A stretch of DNA of 64,000 nt from an uncultured Oscillospiraceae bacterium. GTDB taxonomy: Bacteria; Bacillota; Clostridia; Oscillospirales; Oscillospiraceae. Under the pieces are notes generated by a model. That model saw nothing but the letters and a program-made list of their open reading frames with translations. It ran no database searches and was not told the origin of the DNA. Below are positions 49,448 through 60,430 of this stretch, piece after piece (within the stretch, counting starts at the first letter, position 1; each line of letters begins with the position of its first letter). The translations under genes were made by a program, and so were the position numbers. The stretch covers positions 1-64,000 of the forward strand of contig CATKZP010000018.1 of NCBI GenBank assembly GCA_949841355.1. The letters are read 5' to 3'.

Positions 49448-50857
49448 ATGGAGACTATAAGCAAGAATCCGCGCACTGACGCGCCGGCACTGCGAGCCGT
49501 GCTGCCAAACACGGCGCGTCCCTTACAGGTGATCCGTGAGAGCGACGCCATTTCCAAGCTGTCCCTTCTCATCTTTGGTCTGGGCAACCTGATAAACAGG
49601 CAGATCGGCCGCGGCCTGCTGCTGCTGGCAATCGAGATCGGCTACATCGCCTATATGGTTACCTTCGGCATCGGGGCCATGGGGGATTTCTTCACCCTGG
49701 GCACCGTGCTCCAGGAGGAGGTCTGGGACGAAGCCCTGGGCATCTTTGTGTATACGAAGGGCGATAATTCCATGCTGTGCATGCTGTACGGCGTCATTAC
49801 CATCGTGCTGACGGCCATTGTCATCGCCGTGGCCTACATGTCGCTGAAAAGCGCCTACTGCACCCAGAAGCGCAAGGAGCGGGGAATGCATATTCCCACG
49901 CTCCGGGACGACCTGCACTCCCTGCTGGAGGAGAACATCCACGGCCTTCTGATGGCGTTCCCCTCCTTCGGCATCCTGGCCTTCACCATCATCCCGCTGA
50001 TCTTCATGATCCTCATTGCGTTCACCAGCTACGACCGGGACCACCAGCCGCCCGGAAACCTGTTTGAGTGGGTGGGCCTGGCCAACTTCGCCCAGCTGTT
50101 TTCCAGCGGCAGCCGCCTGGCCGCCACCTTCTGGCCGGTGCTGGGCTGGACCCTGATCTGGGCCGTGTGCGCCACCTTCAGCAACTTCATCCTGGGTATG
50201 CTGCTGGCCCTGCTGATTAACCGCAAGGGCACCCGCATCAAGGGCTTCTGGCGCTTTGTGTTCGTGCTGTCCATCGCCGTGCCCCAGTTCGTCACCCTGC
50301 TGAGCATGAGCACCATTTTCAACGCCAACGGTCCGGTGAACGTCATGCTGCGGGCCATCGGACTGCTGGGGGCCACGGAATCAATCCCATTCTTCACCGA
50401 CGCCACATACGCCAAGATTACCATTATCGGCATCAATATGTGGATCGGCATTCCGTACACCATGCTGTCCACCACCGGCATTCTGCAAAACATCCCCGTT
50501 GAACTGTATGAGGCCGCCCGCATCGACGGCGCCAAGCCGCCCACGATCTTCCGCAAGATCACCCTGCCCTACATGATGTTCGTGATGACGCCCACCCTGA
50601 TTACCGCCTTCACCGGGAACATCAACAACTTCAACGTGATCTACCTGCTGACGGGGGGCGGGCCGGACTCCCTGGATTACTACTTCGCGGGTAAGACGGA
50701 CCTTCTCATCACCTGGCTGTACCGGCTGACCATCACGCAGAAGGACTACAACCTGGGTTCGGTCATCGGCATTATGACCTTCCTTGTGCTGGCGGTCACA
50801 TCGCTGCTTACCTACCACCGGACCGGCGCATACAAGGATGAGGGGGCGTTCCAATAA
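49448..50857 (+). CDS. Maltodextrin ABC transporter permease (MalF-like)
   Basis: ELYEAARIDGAKPPTIFRKITLPYMMFVMTPTLITAFTGNINNFNVIYLLTGGGP (EAA motif). Confidence 0.93.
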   Translation: METISKNPRTDAPALRAVLPNTARPLQVIRESDAISKLSLLIFGLGNLINRQIGRGLLLLAIEIGYIAYMVTFGIGAMGDFFTLGTVLQEEVWDEALGIFVYTKGDNSMLCMLYGVITIVLTAIVIAVAYMSLKSAYCTQKRKERGMHIPTLRDDLHSLLEENIHGLLMAFPSFGILAFTIIPLIFMILIAFTSYDRDHQPPGNLFEWVGLANFAQLFSSGSRLAATFWPVLGWTLIWAVCATFSNFILGMLLALLINRKGTRIKGFWRFVFVLSIAVPQFVTLLSMSTIFNANGPVNVMLRAIGLLGATESIPFFTDATYAKITIIGINMWIGIPYTMLSTTGILQNIPVELYEAARIDGAKPPTIFRKITLPYMMFVMTPTLITAFTGNINNFNVIYLLTGGGPDSLDYYFAGKTDLLITWLYRLTITQKDYNLGSVIGIMTFLVLAVTSLLTYHRTGAYKDEGAFQ

Positions 50858-51711
50858 TGAAACAAAGACGACTGGTTTCCAACACGCTTTGCCACGTGCT
50901 GCTGGCTGTGCTCGGCTTCATCTGGGTGCTGCCCATCTTCTACGTCGTTTTGACCGCGTTCCGGGCGGAGGAAGGCTCTTATAAGAGCTATATCTTCCCC
51001 AAGGGCTATACCTTCGACAACTTTGTGAACCTGTTCAACACCAGCAACAGCATGATCGACTTCAAGCGCTGGTTCCTGAACACCCTGATTATCGCCATTT
51101 TCAGCACGCTCATCGCCGCGTTCTTCACCGTCTGCGTGGCCTACTGCATGAGCCGCCTGCGCTTCCGCCTGCGCAAGCCCTTCATGAACCTGGCCATGAT
51201 CCTGGGGATGTTCCCCGGCTTCATGTCCATGATCGCCGTGTACTACATCCTCAAGGGCCTGGGCTTTTTGGAGACCGGCGCGCTGAAACAGGTGGCGCTG
51301 GTTCTGGTCTACTCCGGCGGCGCCGGACTGGGCTTCTACATCGCCAAGGGATTTTTGGACACCATCCCGAAGGCCATTGACGAGGCCGCCTATATCGACG
51401 GCGCCACCAAATGGCAGACCCTGATCCACATTACCCTGCCTCTGTCCAAGCCCATCATCACCTACACCCTGCTGACCGCCTTCATGGCCCCCTGGGTGGA
51501 CTATATCTTCGCCAAGGTCATTATGGGCAGCGACACCCAATACTACACCATCGCCATCGGGCTGTGGACCATGCTGCAAAGGGAGCATATCGAGACCTAC
51601 TACACCCAGTTCTACGCCGGCTGCGTCATGATCTCCATTCCCATCGCCATCCTGTTCATCCTGACGCAGAAATATTATGTGGAGGGCGTGTCCGGGGCTG
51701 TGAAGGGCTGA
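50857..51711 (+). CDS. Maltodextrin ABC transporter permease (MalG-like)
   Basis: IPKAIDEAAYIDGATKWQTLIHITLPLSKPIITYTLLTAFMAPWVDYIFA. Confidence 0.94.
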   Translation: MKQRRLVSNTLCHVLLAVLGFIWVLPIFYVVLTAFRAEEGSYKSYIFPKGYTFDNFVNLFNTSNSMIDFKRWFLNTLIIAIFSTLIAAFFTVCVAYCMSRLRFRLRKPFMNLAMILGMFPGFMSMIAVYYILKGLGFLETGALKQVALVLVYSGGAGLGFYIAKGFLDTIPKAIDEAAYIDGATKWQTLIHITLPLSKPIITYTLLTAFMAPWVDYIFAKVIMGSDTQYYTIAIGLWTMLQREHIETYYTQFYAGCVMISIPIAILFILTQKYYVEGVSGAVKG

Positions 51712-51924
51712 CGCCGCCCCGACGTCCCGCGCCCCGCGCAAAGGCGGGGAATCCCCCGACAACCTACGGGCATGGCCCGCGCGCTCCCGGACCGCGGTAT
51801 AATCATTCAACTTTCGACCTTGTGAGTTTTTGACTATATGGCGGCCACCTCCATGGAGCGGCGCGGGCCGTGCCCTCTTTCTATGCGCCGGCAAGGCGAG
51901 GAACGGAGGCAGATTGTGGAAGCG

Positions 51925-53856
51925 ATGAAACAGACCGCGTATGACAAGCGCTTTGACGCGCTGTACCGCTATGACGGCGGGGACCTGGGCTGCCTGTGCG
52001 GGCCGGGCCGCACCGTGTTCAAGCTGTGGAGCCCCGAGGCCCAGCGGGTGGAGCTGTCCCTGTACCGGGACGACGTGTCCGGCGCGTATGAGGTCCTGCC
52101 GCTGTCCCGGGGGGACCGGGGCGTCTGGCAGGCGGCGGTGGAGGAAAACCTCCACGGCACGTACTATGATTACGCCGTTTGGACAAACGGCGTTTGCCGG
52201 TCCACCGCCGACCCCTATGCCACGGCCTGCGGCCGCAACGGCGCGCGCAGCATGGCGGTGGACCTGTCCCGCACCGACCCGGAGGGCTGGGACAGGGACC
52301 GCCCCCCCGCCGCCCAGCCGGAGCAGATCATTTATGAGCTGCACGTAAAGGACTTCTCGTTCGACCCGGACAGCGGGGTGCCCGCCCGGTACCGGGGGAA
52401 GTTCAAGGCGTTCTCCTGGCGGGACGAGAGCGGCCGGCTCCCGGTGTGCATGGAGCACCTGGCCGGCCTGGGGGTGACCCACGTCCAGCTGCTGCCCATG
52501 TTTGACTTCGGCTCGGTGGACGAGGGGGGCAGCGAGGAGCAGTTCAACTGGGGCTATGACCCGGTGAACTTCAATGTGCCCGAGGGCAGCTATGCCACCG
52601 ACCCCTCCGACGGCGCGGCCCGCGTCCGGGAGTGCAAGGAGATGATTCAGGCCCTCCACCAGAACGGGCTGCGGGTGGTGATGGACGTGGTGTATAACCA
52701 CACCTACCGCGCCGACTCCTGGCTGGAGCGCAGCGCCCCGGGATATTATTACCGCAGGAACGAGGACGGCTCCCTGTCCGACGGCTCCGCCTGCGGGAAC
52801 GATATCGCCGCAGGCCGGGCCATGGCGGACAATTACATTGTCCATTCCGTGCTGTACTGGGCCATGGAATACCATATCGACGGCTTTCGCTTTGATTTGA
52901 TGGGTCTGCTCACCGTGGAGCTGATGAACCGCATCCGCGCCGAGCTGGACGCCGCCTTCGGCCCCGGCGAGAAGCTCATGTACGGCGAGCCATGGCGGGC
53001 GCAGGAGTCCCCCATGGAGCCGGGCTCGCGCCCCGCGCTGAAAAACGCCCTGGCCCTGCTCCACCCCGACGTGGGGGTGTTCTGCGACCTGACCCGGGAC
53101 GCCATCAAGGGAGACGCCTTTCTCGAGCGCGCGCCCGGCTTCGTCAACGGCGGAGAGGGGTTGGAACAGGATATCCTCCGCGCCGTCACTGGCTGGCGGG
53201 AGGGCTGGGGGGACTATACCCCCCGGAGCTGTTCCCAAATTCTCAATTACGTTTCCGCCCACGACAATTTCACCCTGTGGGATAAGCTGGTGATGTGCCT
53301 GGACGTGAACGGGGACGGGGCCGGAGCGGCGGACCTGGATGGGCTTTGGGCGGATGTGCTGGCCCAGAATAAGCTGGCCGCGTTCATCTGCTTCACCTGT
53401 CAGGGCAGGCTGTTCTTCCAGGCCGGGGAGGAGTTCGGCCGCACCAAGCTGGGAGAGGGGAACAGCTTCCGCTCCCCGCCCCGGCTCAACATGCTGAGCT
53501 GGGAGCGGGCCCGCCGGTTTGCGGGGCTGACGGACTACTACCGCCAGCTCATCCGGCTGCGCAAGTCCCTGCCGGGGCTGTGGGACAAATCCCCCGCCGC
53601 CGCGGAGCGGATCACCGCCCGGACCATCCACCGGTCCAAGGTGGTGTCCTTCCAGGTGGAGGGGGGCGGCCCCCTGGGAGAGCGGCTGCTCGTGGTTTAC
53701 AACGCTTCGGACCAGCCGTTTTCCCTCCCCCTGCCCCCTGGGCGGTGGACCATCCGGGCGGACGGCCAGAATGCCGATCAGCGCCGCCGCGTGGAGCAGA
53801 AGGATGCCGCCGTTCCCCCGTGCAGCGGCGCGCTGCTCCTGCGGGAGGGAGATTGA
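51925..53856 (+). CDS. Type I pullulanase, cytoplasmic (no signal peptide)
   Basis: VFKLWSPEAQRVELSLYRDD, YELHVKDFSFDPDSG, QLLPMFDFGSVDE..FNWGYDPVNFNVPEGSYATDP, DVVYNHT, DGFRFDLMGL, YVSAHDN. Confidence 0.92.
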   Translation: MKQTAYDKRFDALYRYDGGDLGCLCGPGRTVFKLWSPEAQRVELSLYRDDVSGAYEVLPLSRGDRGVWQAAVEENLHGTYYDYAVWTNGVCRSTADPYATACGRNGARSMAVDLSRTDPEGWDRDRPPAAQPEQIIYELHVKDFSFDPDSGVPARYRGKFKAFSWRDESGRLPVCMEHLAGLGVTHVQLLPMFDFGSVDEGGSEEQFNWGYDPVNFNVPEGSYATDPSDGAARVRECKEMIQALHQNGLRVVMDVVYNHTYRADSWLERSAPGYYYRRNEDGSLSDGSACGNDIAAGRAMADNYIVHSVLYWAMEYHIDGFRFDLMGLLTVELMNRIRAELDAAFGPGEKLMYGEPWRAQESPMEPGSRPALKNALALLHPDVGVFCDLTRDAIKGDAFLERAPGFVNGGEGLEQDILRAVTGWREGWGDYTPRSCSQILNYVSAHDNFTLWDKLVMCLDVNGDGAGAADLDGLWADVLAQNKLAAFICFTCQGRLFFQAGEEFGRTKLGEGNSFRSPPRLNMLSWERARRFAGLTDYYRQLIRLRKSLPGLWDKSPAAAERITARTIHRSKVVSFQVEGGGPLGERLLVVYNASDQPFSLPLPPGRWTIRADGQNADQRRRVEQKDAAVPPCSGALLLREGD

Positions 53857-53872
53857 AGCAAGGGGTGCTTGT

Positions 53873-55837
53873 ATGAAATTTATCTACGGAAAACAGGACT
53901 GGCTGACCTTCGAGCGGGGAGAGGAGACCTGCTTCCTCATGGCCAACGGGCTGGGGGGGTTCTGCTCCCTCACCGCCATCGGCTCCTGCGCCCGGAACGA
54001 GCACGGGCTGCTGATGGCCTGCGAGCGCGCCCCCAACCGCCGGGTGCAGATGATCCAGCGCCTGGAGGACACGCTGACGCTGAACGGCCGGACGATCCCC
54101 CTGTCCAGTCAGGATTTTGAGGACCGCGCCCGCCGGGCGGACGGGCGGGCTTATCAGGCGGCATTCACCTTCCGGGATTATCCCCAGTGGACCTATCAGG
54201 TCCAGGGGGCGGAGGTGGTCAAGCGGGCCGCCCTCATGCCGGGGGAAAACGCCGTGGCCCTGATCTACGAGATCAATAACCGGGGCCGGAGCGAGGCCGT
54301 CCTTCGGGTGACGCCCCACCTGAGATTCGTCCCCAAGGGGGAGGCGCTGCTCCCCGGCCAGCAATTCACCCTGGAGGGGAAGCGGATCAGCTCCAACGGG
54401 CGGACGCTGTACTTCCAGACCAACGGCCAGGCGGTTCCCCTGCCCCAGGCCCTGCGAGGGCCATTCCAGTTTGCCCAGGACGCCATGGACGGCAAGCCGG
54501 CCGCCGGGTGGGCCGCCGTGAACCACTGCATTGAGCTGTCCGTCCCCCCGGGGGAGAGCCGGACGCTGGAGGCGGTGTACGCCACGGCGCACACTCTGCC
54601 CGGGGCGGCGGAGGCGTTTTCCCGGCTGGAGGCCCAAAACCGGGCGCTGGAGCGGCGGGCGGGCTTTACGGACGGGGCGGCGCGGGCGCTGGTGCGGGCG
54701 GCGGGACAGTTTCTCTCCCGCCGGGAGTCCACCGGGGGGCATACCATCCTGGCGGGCTTCCCCTTTTTCGAGGACTGGGGCCGGGATACCATGATCGCCC
54801 TGCCGGGGTGCCTGCTGGCCGCCGGGCGGTGCCAGGAGGCCAAAAGCGTGCTGGAGACCTTTTTGGCCTACGAGCAGGACGGCCTGGTGCCCAACCTCTT
54901 TCCCGAGGGCGGCGAGGAGCCCCGCTACAACACGGCGGACGCGGCGCTGCTGCTGGTGAACTGCGTGTGGCTGTACTGGGAAAAGACCGGGGACGCCGCC
55001 TTTGTGAAAAAGGCGTTCCCGGTGCTGGAGCGCATTGCCGCCGCCTATCAGCGGGGCACCCGCCACGCCATCCGCATGGACGGCGACGGGCTCATCTCCG
55101 CCGGGGAGGGGCTGGATCAGGTGACGTGGATGGACGTGTGTGTGGACGGCATCCTCCCCACTCCCCGCCACGGCAAGCCGGTGGAGATCAACGCCTACTG
55201 GTATAACGCCCTGCGCATCCTCCAGGAGCTGGCCCCCCTGGCCGGGGCGGATGGGGCGGAGTACGCCGCTCTGGCCCAGCGGGTGAAGGAGAGCTTTAAC
55301 CGGGCCTTCTGGATGGAGGACAAGGGGTATCTGCGGGACGTGATCTCCGGCACGGCGGCGGACGGGCAGCTGCGCTGCAACCAGATCTGGGCGGTGTCCC
55401 TGCCCTTTTCCGCCCTTCCGCCGGAGCGGGAGCGGCAGGTGGTGGAGGCCGTGTTTGAAGCGCTCTACACCCCTTACGGCCTGCGCACCCTGGACCCCGC
55501 CGACGGGGAGTTCCAGCCCTTCTACGGCGGGGACCGGCTGAAGCGGGACCTGGCTTACCATCAGGGCACCGTGTGGGCCTTCCCCCTGGGGGGCTACTAT
55601 CTGGCCTACCTGAAGGTAAACGGCGGCTCCCGGCAGGCCAGGGACACGGTCCGGCGGCAGCTGGAGGCCATTGCCAGCGCCCTGCGGGAGGGCTGCGCCG
55701 GACAGCTGCCCGAGATCTACGACGGCGGCGACCCCGTAATGTCCAAGGGCTGCTTTGCCCAGGCGTGGAGCGTGGGGGAGCTGCTGCGGGTCTATGAAGC
55801 GCTGGAGGCGCTGGAAAAAGGAGGAGCATCCACATGA
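53873..55837 (+). CDS. Glycogen debranching enzyme (amylo-alpha-1,6-glucosidase, GH133-like)
   Basis: FLMANGLGGFCSLTAIGSCARNEHGLLMA, GFPFFEDWGRDTMIALPGCLLAAGR, DQVTWMDV, PVEINAYWYNAL. Confidence 0.92.
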   Translation: MKFIYGKQDWLTFERGEETCFLMANGLGGFCSLTAIGSCARNEHGLLMACERAPNRRVQMIQRLEDTLTLNGRTIPLSSQDFEDRARRADGRAYQAAFTFRDYPQWTYQVQGAEVVKRAALMPGENAVALIYEINNRGRSEAVLRVTPHLRFVPKGEALLPGQQFTLEGKRISSNGRTLYFQTNGQAVPLPQALRGPFQFAQDAMDGKPAAGWAAVNHCIELSVPPGESRTLEAVYATAHTLPGAAEAFSRLEAQNRALERRAGFTDGAARALVRAAGQFLSRRESTGGHTILAGFPFFEDWGRDTMIALPGCLLAAGRCQEAKSVLETFLAYEQDGLVPNLFPEGGEEPRYNTADAALLLVNCVWLYWEKTGDAAFVKKAFPVLERIAAAYQRGTRHAIRMDGDGLISAGEGLDQVTWMDVCVDGILPTPRHGKPVEINAYWYNALRILQELAPLAGADGAEYAALAQRVKESFNRAFWMEDKGYLRDVISGTAADGQLRCNQIWAVSLPFSALPPERERQVVEAVFEALYTPYGLRTLDPADGEFQPFYGGDRLKRDLAYHQGTVWAFPLGGYYLAYLKVNGGSRQARDTVRRQLEAIASALREGCAGQLPEIYDGGDPVMSKGCFAQAWSVGELLRVYEALEALEKGGAST

Positions 55838-58095
55838 ACTATGGCGCGTTGAAGGGGTATACCCTGTCCAGCCAGACGGTCAACCTGCGATTTGAGGGCG
55901 GCGAGGCGCGGCTGGAGCTGATCGCCCCCGGCATCGTCAATGTATTCGCCCCCCTGGCCTCCCAGGATCACCGCTCCAAGGCCATCGAGGGGGATAAAAC
56001 CCGGCCCGTGCCCTTTACGGCGGAGCGCCGGGAGGACGGGCTGTGGGTGGAGGCCGGCGAGGTCAAGGTCCGGGTGAGCGACGGGTTCTGCGTGGACTTT
56101 TTCGATGCCGGGGGCAATGAGGTCTGCCTGGATTACCGGGGGGCGCGCCGCCCGCTGGAACGGATCAGCCCCGAGCGGGCCAGGCTGCTCATCGCGGAGG
56201 GCCACGGGGCCGAGCTGGAGGGCGCCGCCCACGCCTTTGAGGTGGTGAAGCAGATTCAGGGCGGCGAGCATTTCTACGGCCTGGGGGACAAGACGGGGTT
56301 TCTGGACAAGCGGGGCTACGAATACGAGATGTGGAACAGCGATAATCCCGATCCCCATGTGGACAGCTTCAAGGCGTTATACAAGTCCATCCCCTTCTTT
56401 ATGGCGCTGACGGACCGCTGCGCCTACGGCATTTTCCTGGACAATACCTTCCGCTCCTGGTTTGACATGGGCAAGGAGTCGGAGGATTACTTCTGGTTCG
56501 GGGCCGCGGGGGGAAACCTGGATTACTACTACATCGCCGGAAGCGGCCTGCCCCAGGTTCTGGAGCGGTACGCGTATCTGACGGGGACCTGTCCCCTGCC
56601 CCAGAAATGGGCGCTGGGCTACCATCAGTCCCGGTGGGGCTATATGACCCAGGAGGACGTGCAGGCGGTGGCCGACGGCCTGCGGGACCACGACATCCCC
56701 TGCGACGCCATCCACTTCGACATCGACTATATGCAGGATTTCAAGGTGTTCACTTGGAATCAGGACCGCTACCACGGGGACCCCAAGGGCTTTCTGTCCA
56801 AGCTGGCCGCCCGGGGTTTTAAGCCGGTGGTCATCAACGACCCCGGGGTGAAAAAGGAGGCGGGCTATCCCATCTACGAGGAGGGTGTGGAGCGGGGGTT
56901 CTTTGCCACCGCCCCGGAGGGCGGCGTGTATATCAACGCCGTGTGGCCCGGGGACGCCGCCTACCCCGACTTCGGAAACCCCGCCGTGCAGGCGTGGTGG
57001 GGGGAGCGTCAGCGGTTTCTGCTGGACCTGGGCGTGCGGGGAATCTGGAACGACATGAACGAGCCCGCCAGCTTCAACGGCCCCCTGCCGGAGGATGTGG
57101 CGTTCTCCGACGGGGCGCGGGAAACCACCCACGCCGAGCTCCACAACGTCTACGGCCACTTTATGGCCAAGGCGAGCTATGAGGGGCTGAAAAGGCTGGA
57201 CGGACGTAGGCCCTTTGTCATCACCCGGGCCTGCTACGCCGGGACCCAGAAATATTCCACCGCCTGGACCGGGGACAACCACAGCATCTGGGCCCATCTG
57301 CAAATGCTCATACCCCAGCTGTGTAATCTGGGGCTGTCCGGGTTCCCCTTCGCGGGCACGGACCTGGGCGGGTTCGGGTCGGACGCCACCCCGGAGCTGC
57401 TGGTCCGGTGGGTGCAGGCGGCCTGCTTCTCGCCGCTGTTCCGCAACCACTCCGCCCTGGGCACCCGGCGGCAGGAGCCGTGGCAGTTCGGGGACGAGGT
57501 GCTGGACATCTACCGCAAATACGTCAAGCTGCGCTACCGCTGGCTGCCCTACCTCTACGACCTGTTCTGGGAGGCGGCGCGTACCGGCGCGCCCATACTC
57601 CGCCCCCTGGTGTTCCACTACCCGGACGACAAAACCGCCCGCACGTGCAATGACGAGTTCCTGGTGGGCGAGCGGGTGCTGGTGGCCCCGGTGGTGCAGC
57701 CGGGGGTCCGGCAGCGTCTGGTCTACCTCCCCGAGGGGGAGTGGTACGACTATTGGACCCGGGAGCGTCTCAGCGGCCCGGCGTCCATCATTCGGGAGGC
57801 CCCTCTGGACCTGTGCCCCATCTACGTGAAGGCGGGCAGTGTGATCCCCATGGCCCCGCCCCAGTCCTACGTGGGCGAGCGGGAGGTGGACACGCTGCTG
57901 CTGGACGTTTACCCCGGCGAAGGCGTGTGGGACCACTACCTGGACGACGGCGAGAGCTTTGACTACCAGGAGGGGAAATACCATCACTACCGCTTCACGG
58001 TCCATGGGGACGGGGCGGTGGAGACGGAGCTTGTCCACGACGGCTACCGGCCCTACCGCGAGATCAAGGTGATTGGGAGCGGCGGGGATTCATGA
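55834..58095 (+). CDS. GH31 alpha-glucosidase
   Basis: FYGLGDKTGFLDKRG, DAIHFDIDYMQDFKVFTWN, GIWNDMNEPASF, TRACYAGTQKYSTAWTGDN. Confidence 0.96.
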   Translation: MNYGALKGYTLSSQTVNLRFEGGEARLELIAPGIVNVFAPLASQDHRSKAIEGDKTRPVPFTAERREDGLWVEAGEVKVRVSDGFCVDFFDAGGNEVCLDYRGARRPLERISPERARLLIAEGHGAELEGAAHAFEVVKQIQGGEHFYGLGDKTGFLDKRGYEYEMWNSDNPDPHVDSFKALYKSIPFFMALTDRCAYGIFLDNTFRSWFDMGKESEDYFWFGAAGGNLDYYYIAGSGLPQVLERYAYLTGTCPLPQKWALGYHQSRWGYMTQEDVQAVADGLRDHDIPCDAIHFDIDYMQDFKVFTWNQDRYHGDPKGFLSKLAARGFKPVVINDPGVKKEAGYPIYEEGVERGFFATAPEGGVYINAVWPGDAAYPDFGNPAVQAWWGERQRFLLDLGVRGIWNDMNEPASFNGPLPEDVAFSDGARETTHAELHNVYGHFMAKASYEGLKRLDGRRPFVITRACYAGTQKYSTAWTGDNHSIWAHLQMLIPQLCNLGLSGFPFAGTDLGGFGSDATPELLVRWVQAACFSPLFRNHSALGTRRQEPWQFGDEVLDIYRKYVKLRYRWLPYLYDLFWEAARTGAPILRPLVFHYPDDKTARTCNDEFLVGERVLVAPVVQPGVRQRLVYLPEGEWYDYWTRERLSGPASIIREAPLDLCPIYVKAGSVIPMAPPQSYVGEREVDTLLLDVYPGEGVWDHYLDDGESFDYQEGKYHHYRFTVHGDGAVETELVHDGYRPYREIKVIGSGGDS

Positions 58096-58871
58096 GATAC
58101 CGCCACTGTATTTTTGATCTGTACGGCACCCTGGTGGATATCCGCACCGACGAGCGCTCCCCCCGGCTCTGGGTGCGCATGGCGGAGCTTTACCGCCGCA
58201 ATGGGGCCGGCTATTGGCCGGGGGAGCTGCGGGAGGGCTACTTCCGGCTGGTCAGGGAGCTGGAGGGGGTTGGCCCGCCGGGGCGGGACGCCCATGAAGC
58301 CCACCCGGAAATTCAAATTGAGCAGGTCTTCCAAGGACTGTATGCGCAGAAAGGCGTAGAGGCCGGAGACGGGCTTATCCGGCGCACCGGGCTGGCTTTC
58401 CGTGCCCACTCCACGGAGTACCTGCGCCTGTACGAGGGGGCGGCGGAGCTGCTGCGCCTCCTGCGGGCCCGGGGCTGCGGGGTGTGGCTGCTGTCCAACG
58501 CCCAGGGCCTGTTCACCCGCTGGGAGCTGGAGCGGCTGGGGCTGGACGGCCTGTTCGACGGCGTGTACCTCTCATCGGACTACGGCTGCAAAAAGCCGGA
58601 CCCCCGGTTTTTCCAAGCCCTGCTCCAAGAGCGGGGCATCGACCCGGGGGAAGCCGTCATGACCGGCAACGACGGGGTATGCGACATCAAAGGGGCCAAG
58701 GCCGTGGGCCTGGCCGCGGTCTACATCCGCTCCAATCTCTCCCCTGACGAGCCCCTGCCCGACGCGGACTACGTGCTGGAGGAGATGGACTGGAAGCGGG
58801 CGGCGGCCATTCTGACCGGGGACGGCGGCCCCGGATCACATCCGGAGGGACACGAGGAGGAACGACGATGA
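58092..58871 (+). CDS. HAD superfamily hydrolase
   Basis: HCIFDLYGTLVDI, LLSNAQGLFTRWELERLGL, DYGCKKPDPRFFQ, TGNDGVCDIKGAKAVGL. Confidence 0.92.
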   Translation: MRYRHCIFDLYGTLVDIRTDERSPRLWVRMAELYRRNGAGYWPGELREGYFRLVRELEGVGPPGRDAHEAHPEIQIEQVFQGLYAQKGVEAGDGLIRRTGLAFRAHSTEYLRLYEGAAELLRLLRARGCGVWLLSNAQGLFTRWELERLGLDGLFDGVYLSSDYGCKKPDPRFFQALLQERGIDPGEAVMTGNDGVCDIKGAKAVGLAAVYIRSNLSPDEPLPDADYVLEEMDWKRAAAILTGDGGPGSHPEGHEEERR

Positions 58872-60430
58872 AACGAAGCGCAGGCATATTGCTGCCTATT
58901 TCCAGCCTGCCGTCCCGGTACGGGATCGGCTGCTTTTCCCAGGAGGCGTTTGACTTTGTGGACTGGCTTCGGGACGCGGGGCAGAGTTATTGGCAGATCC
59001 TGCCCCTGTTTCCCACCAGCTTTGGGGACTCCCCCTACCAGTCCTTCTCCACCTTCGCGGGCAATCCCTATTTTATCAGCCTGGAGGCGCTGATCGACGA
59101 GGGCGTCCTCACCCGGGAGGAGTGCGATGCTGCGGACTTCGGCACGGACGCCGGACGGGTGGACTATGAAAAGCTGTATGGCGCCCGCTATCCTCTTCTG
59201 CGCCTGGCTTACCAGCGCAGCGATATCTCCAGCGACCCGGAGTACCAGCGGTTTCTGGCGGAGAACGGCTGGTGGCTGTCCGACTACGCGCTGTTCATGG
59301 CGGTGAAGGAGCGCTTCAACGGCGCGCCCTGGACCCAGTGGGCGGAGGATATCCGCCTGCGCTGGGGGTTTGCCCTGGACTATTACCGCCGGGAGCTGTA
59401 CTTCGACATTGAGTTCCAGCAGTACCTGCAATTCAAATTCTTCCAGCAGTGGCAGGGGCTGAAGGATTACGCCAACGCCCAGGGGGTTCAGATCATCGGT
59501 GATATCCCCATCTATGTGGCCATGGACAGCGCCGACGCCTGGGCCCATCCGGAGCTGTTCCAGCTGGACGGGGATAACCTGCCCACGGCGGTGGCGGGCT
59601 GCCCGCCCGACGGCTTTTCCGCCGACGGCCAGCTGTGGGGAAATCCGCTCTACCGCTGGGACTATCACCGGGACACCGGGTACGCCTGGTGGATCGACCG
59701 CCTGGGCCACTGCTTCAAGCTCTACGACGTCACCCGCATCGACCACTTCCGGGGCTTTGACGAGTACTACGCCATCCCCTGCGGGGAGGAGACGGCGGTG
59801 AACGGCCATTGGGAGAAAGGCCCCGGCATGGACCTGTTCCGCCATGTGGAGCGGGCGCTGGGCCGCCACGAGGTCATCGCGGAGGATCTGGGCTATGTCA
59901 CGGACAGCGTGCGGCAGATGGTGCGGGAGAGCGGCTTCCCCGGCATGAAGGTGCTGGAGTTCGCCTTTGACAGCCGCGGCTCCGACGAGGCCAGCGACTA
60001 CCTGCCCCACAACTATCCGGAGAACTGCGCGGCCTACACGGGCACCCATGACAACGAGACGCTGGCGGGCTGGCTGGACAGCATCACGGCGGGGGACCGG
60101 GCGCTGGTGCGGGAGTATCTCTGCGACCATAAGACGCCGCAGAAGGAGCTGTACCGCGCCCTGATTGCCCTGGTGCTGCGCAGCGCGGCCAGACTGTGCG
60201 TGATCCCCATGCAGGACTACATGGGCCTGAACAACCGCAGCCGGATGAACAAGCCGTCCACCGTGGGCACAAACTGGCTGTGGCGGCTCCAAACGGGTGA
60301 GCTCACCCCCGCGCTTCAGCGGGAGATCCTGCGCGCCGCGGTTCTCTACGGACGGACGGAGCGGCCCTGGACGCCCACCCCATCAAACAATGGCGAGGAG
60401 GATACGGAACATGCAGCAATTACGCAATAA
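58868..60430 (+). CDS. malQ: 4-alpha-glucanotransferase
   Basis: GILLPISSLPSRYGIG..FVDWLRDAGQSYWQILPLFPTSFGDSPYQSFSTFAGNPYFI, TRIDHFRGFDEYYAIP, AEDLGYVT, TGTHDNETL. Confidence 0.97.
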   Translation: MKRSAGILLPISSLPSRYGIGCFSQEAFDFVDWLRDAGQSYWQILPLFPTSFGDSPYQSFSTFAGNPYFISLEALIDEGVLTREECDAADFGTDAGRVDYEKLYGARYPLLRLAYQRSDISSDPEYQRFLAENGWWLSDYALFMAVKERFNGAPWTQWAEDIRLRWGFALDYYRRELYFDIEFQQYLQFKFFQQWQGLKDYANAQGVQIIGDIPIYVAMDSADAWAHPELFQLDGDNLPTAVAGCPPDGFSADGQLWGNPLYRWDYHRDTGYAWWIDRLGHCFKLYDVTRIDHFRGFDEYYAIPCGEETAVNGHWEKGPGMDLFRHVERALGRHEVIAEDLGYVTDSVRQMVRESGFPGMKVLEFAFDSRGSDEASDYLPHNYPENCAAYTGTHDNETLAGWLDSITAGDRALVREYLCDHKTPQKELYRALIALVLRSAARLCVIPMQDYMGLNNRSRMNKPSTVGTNWLWRLQTGELTPALQREILRAAVLYGRTERPWTPTPSNNGEEDTEHAAITQ

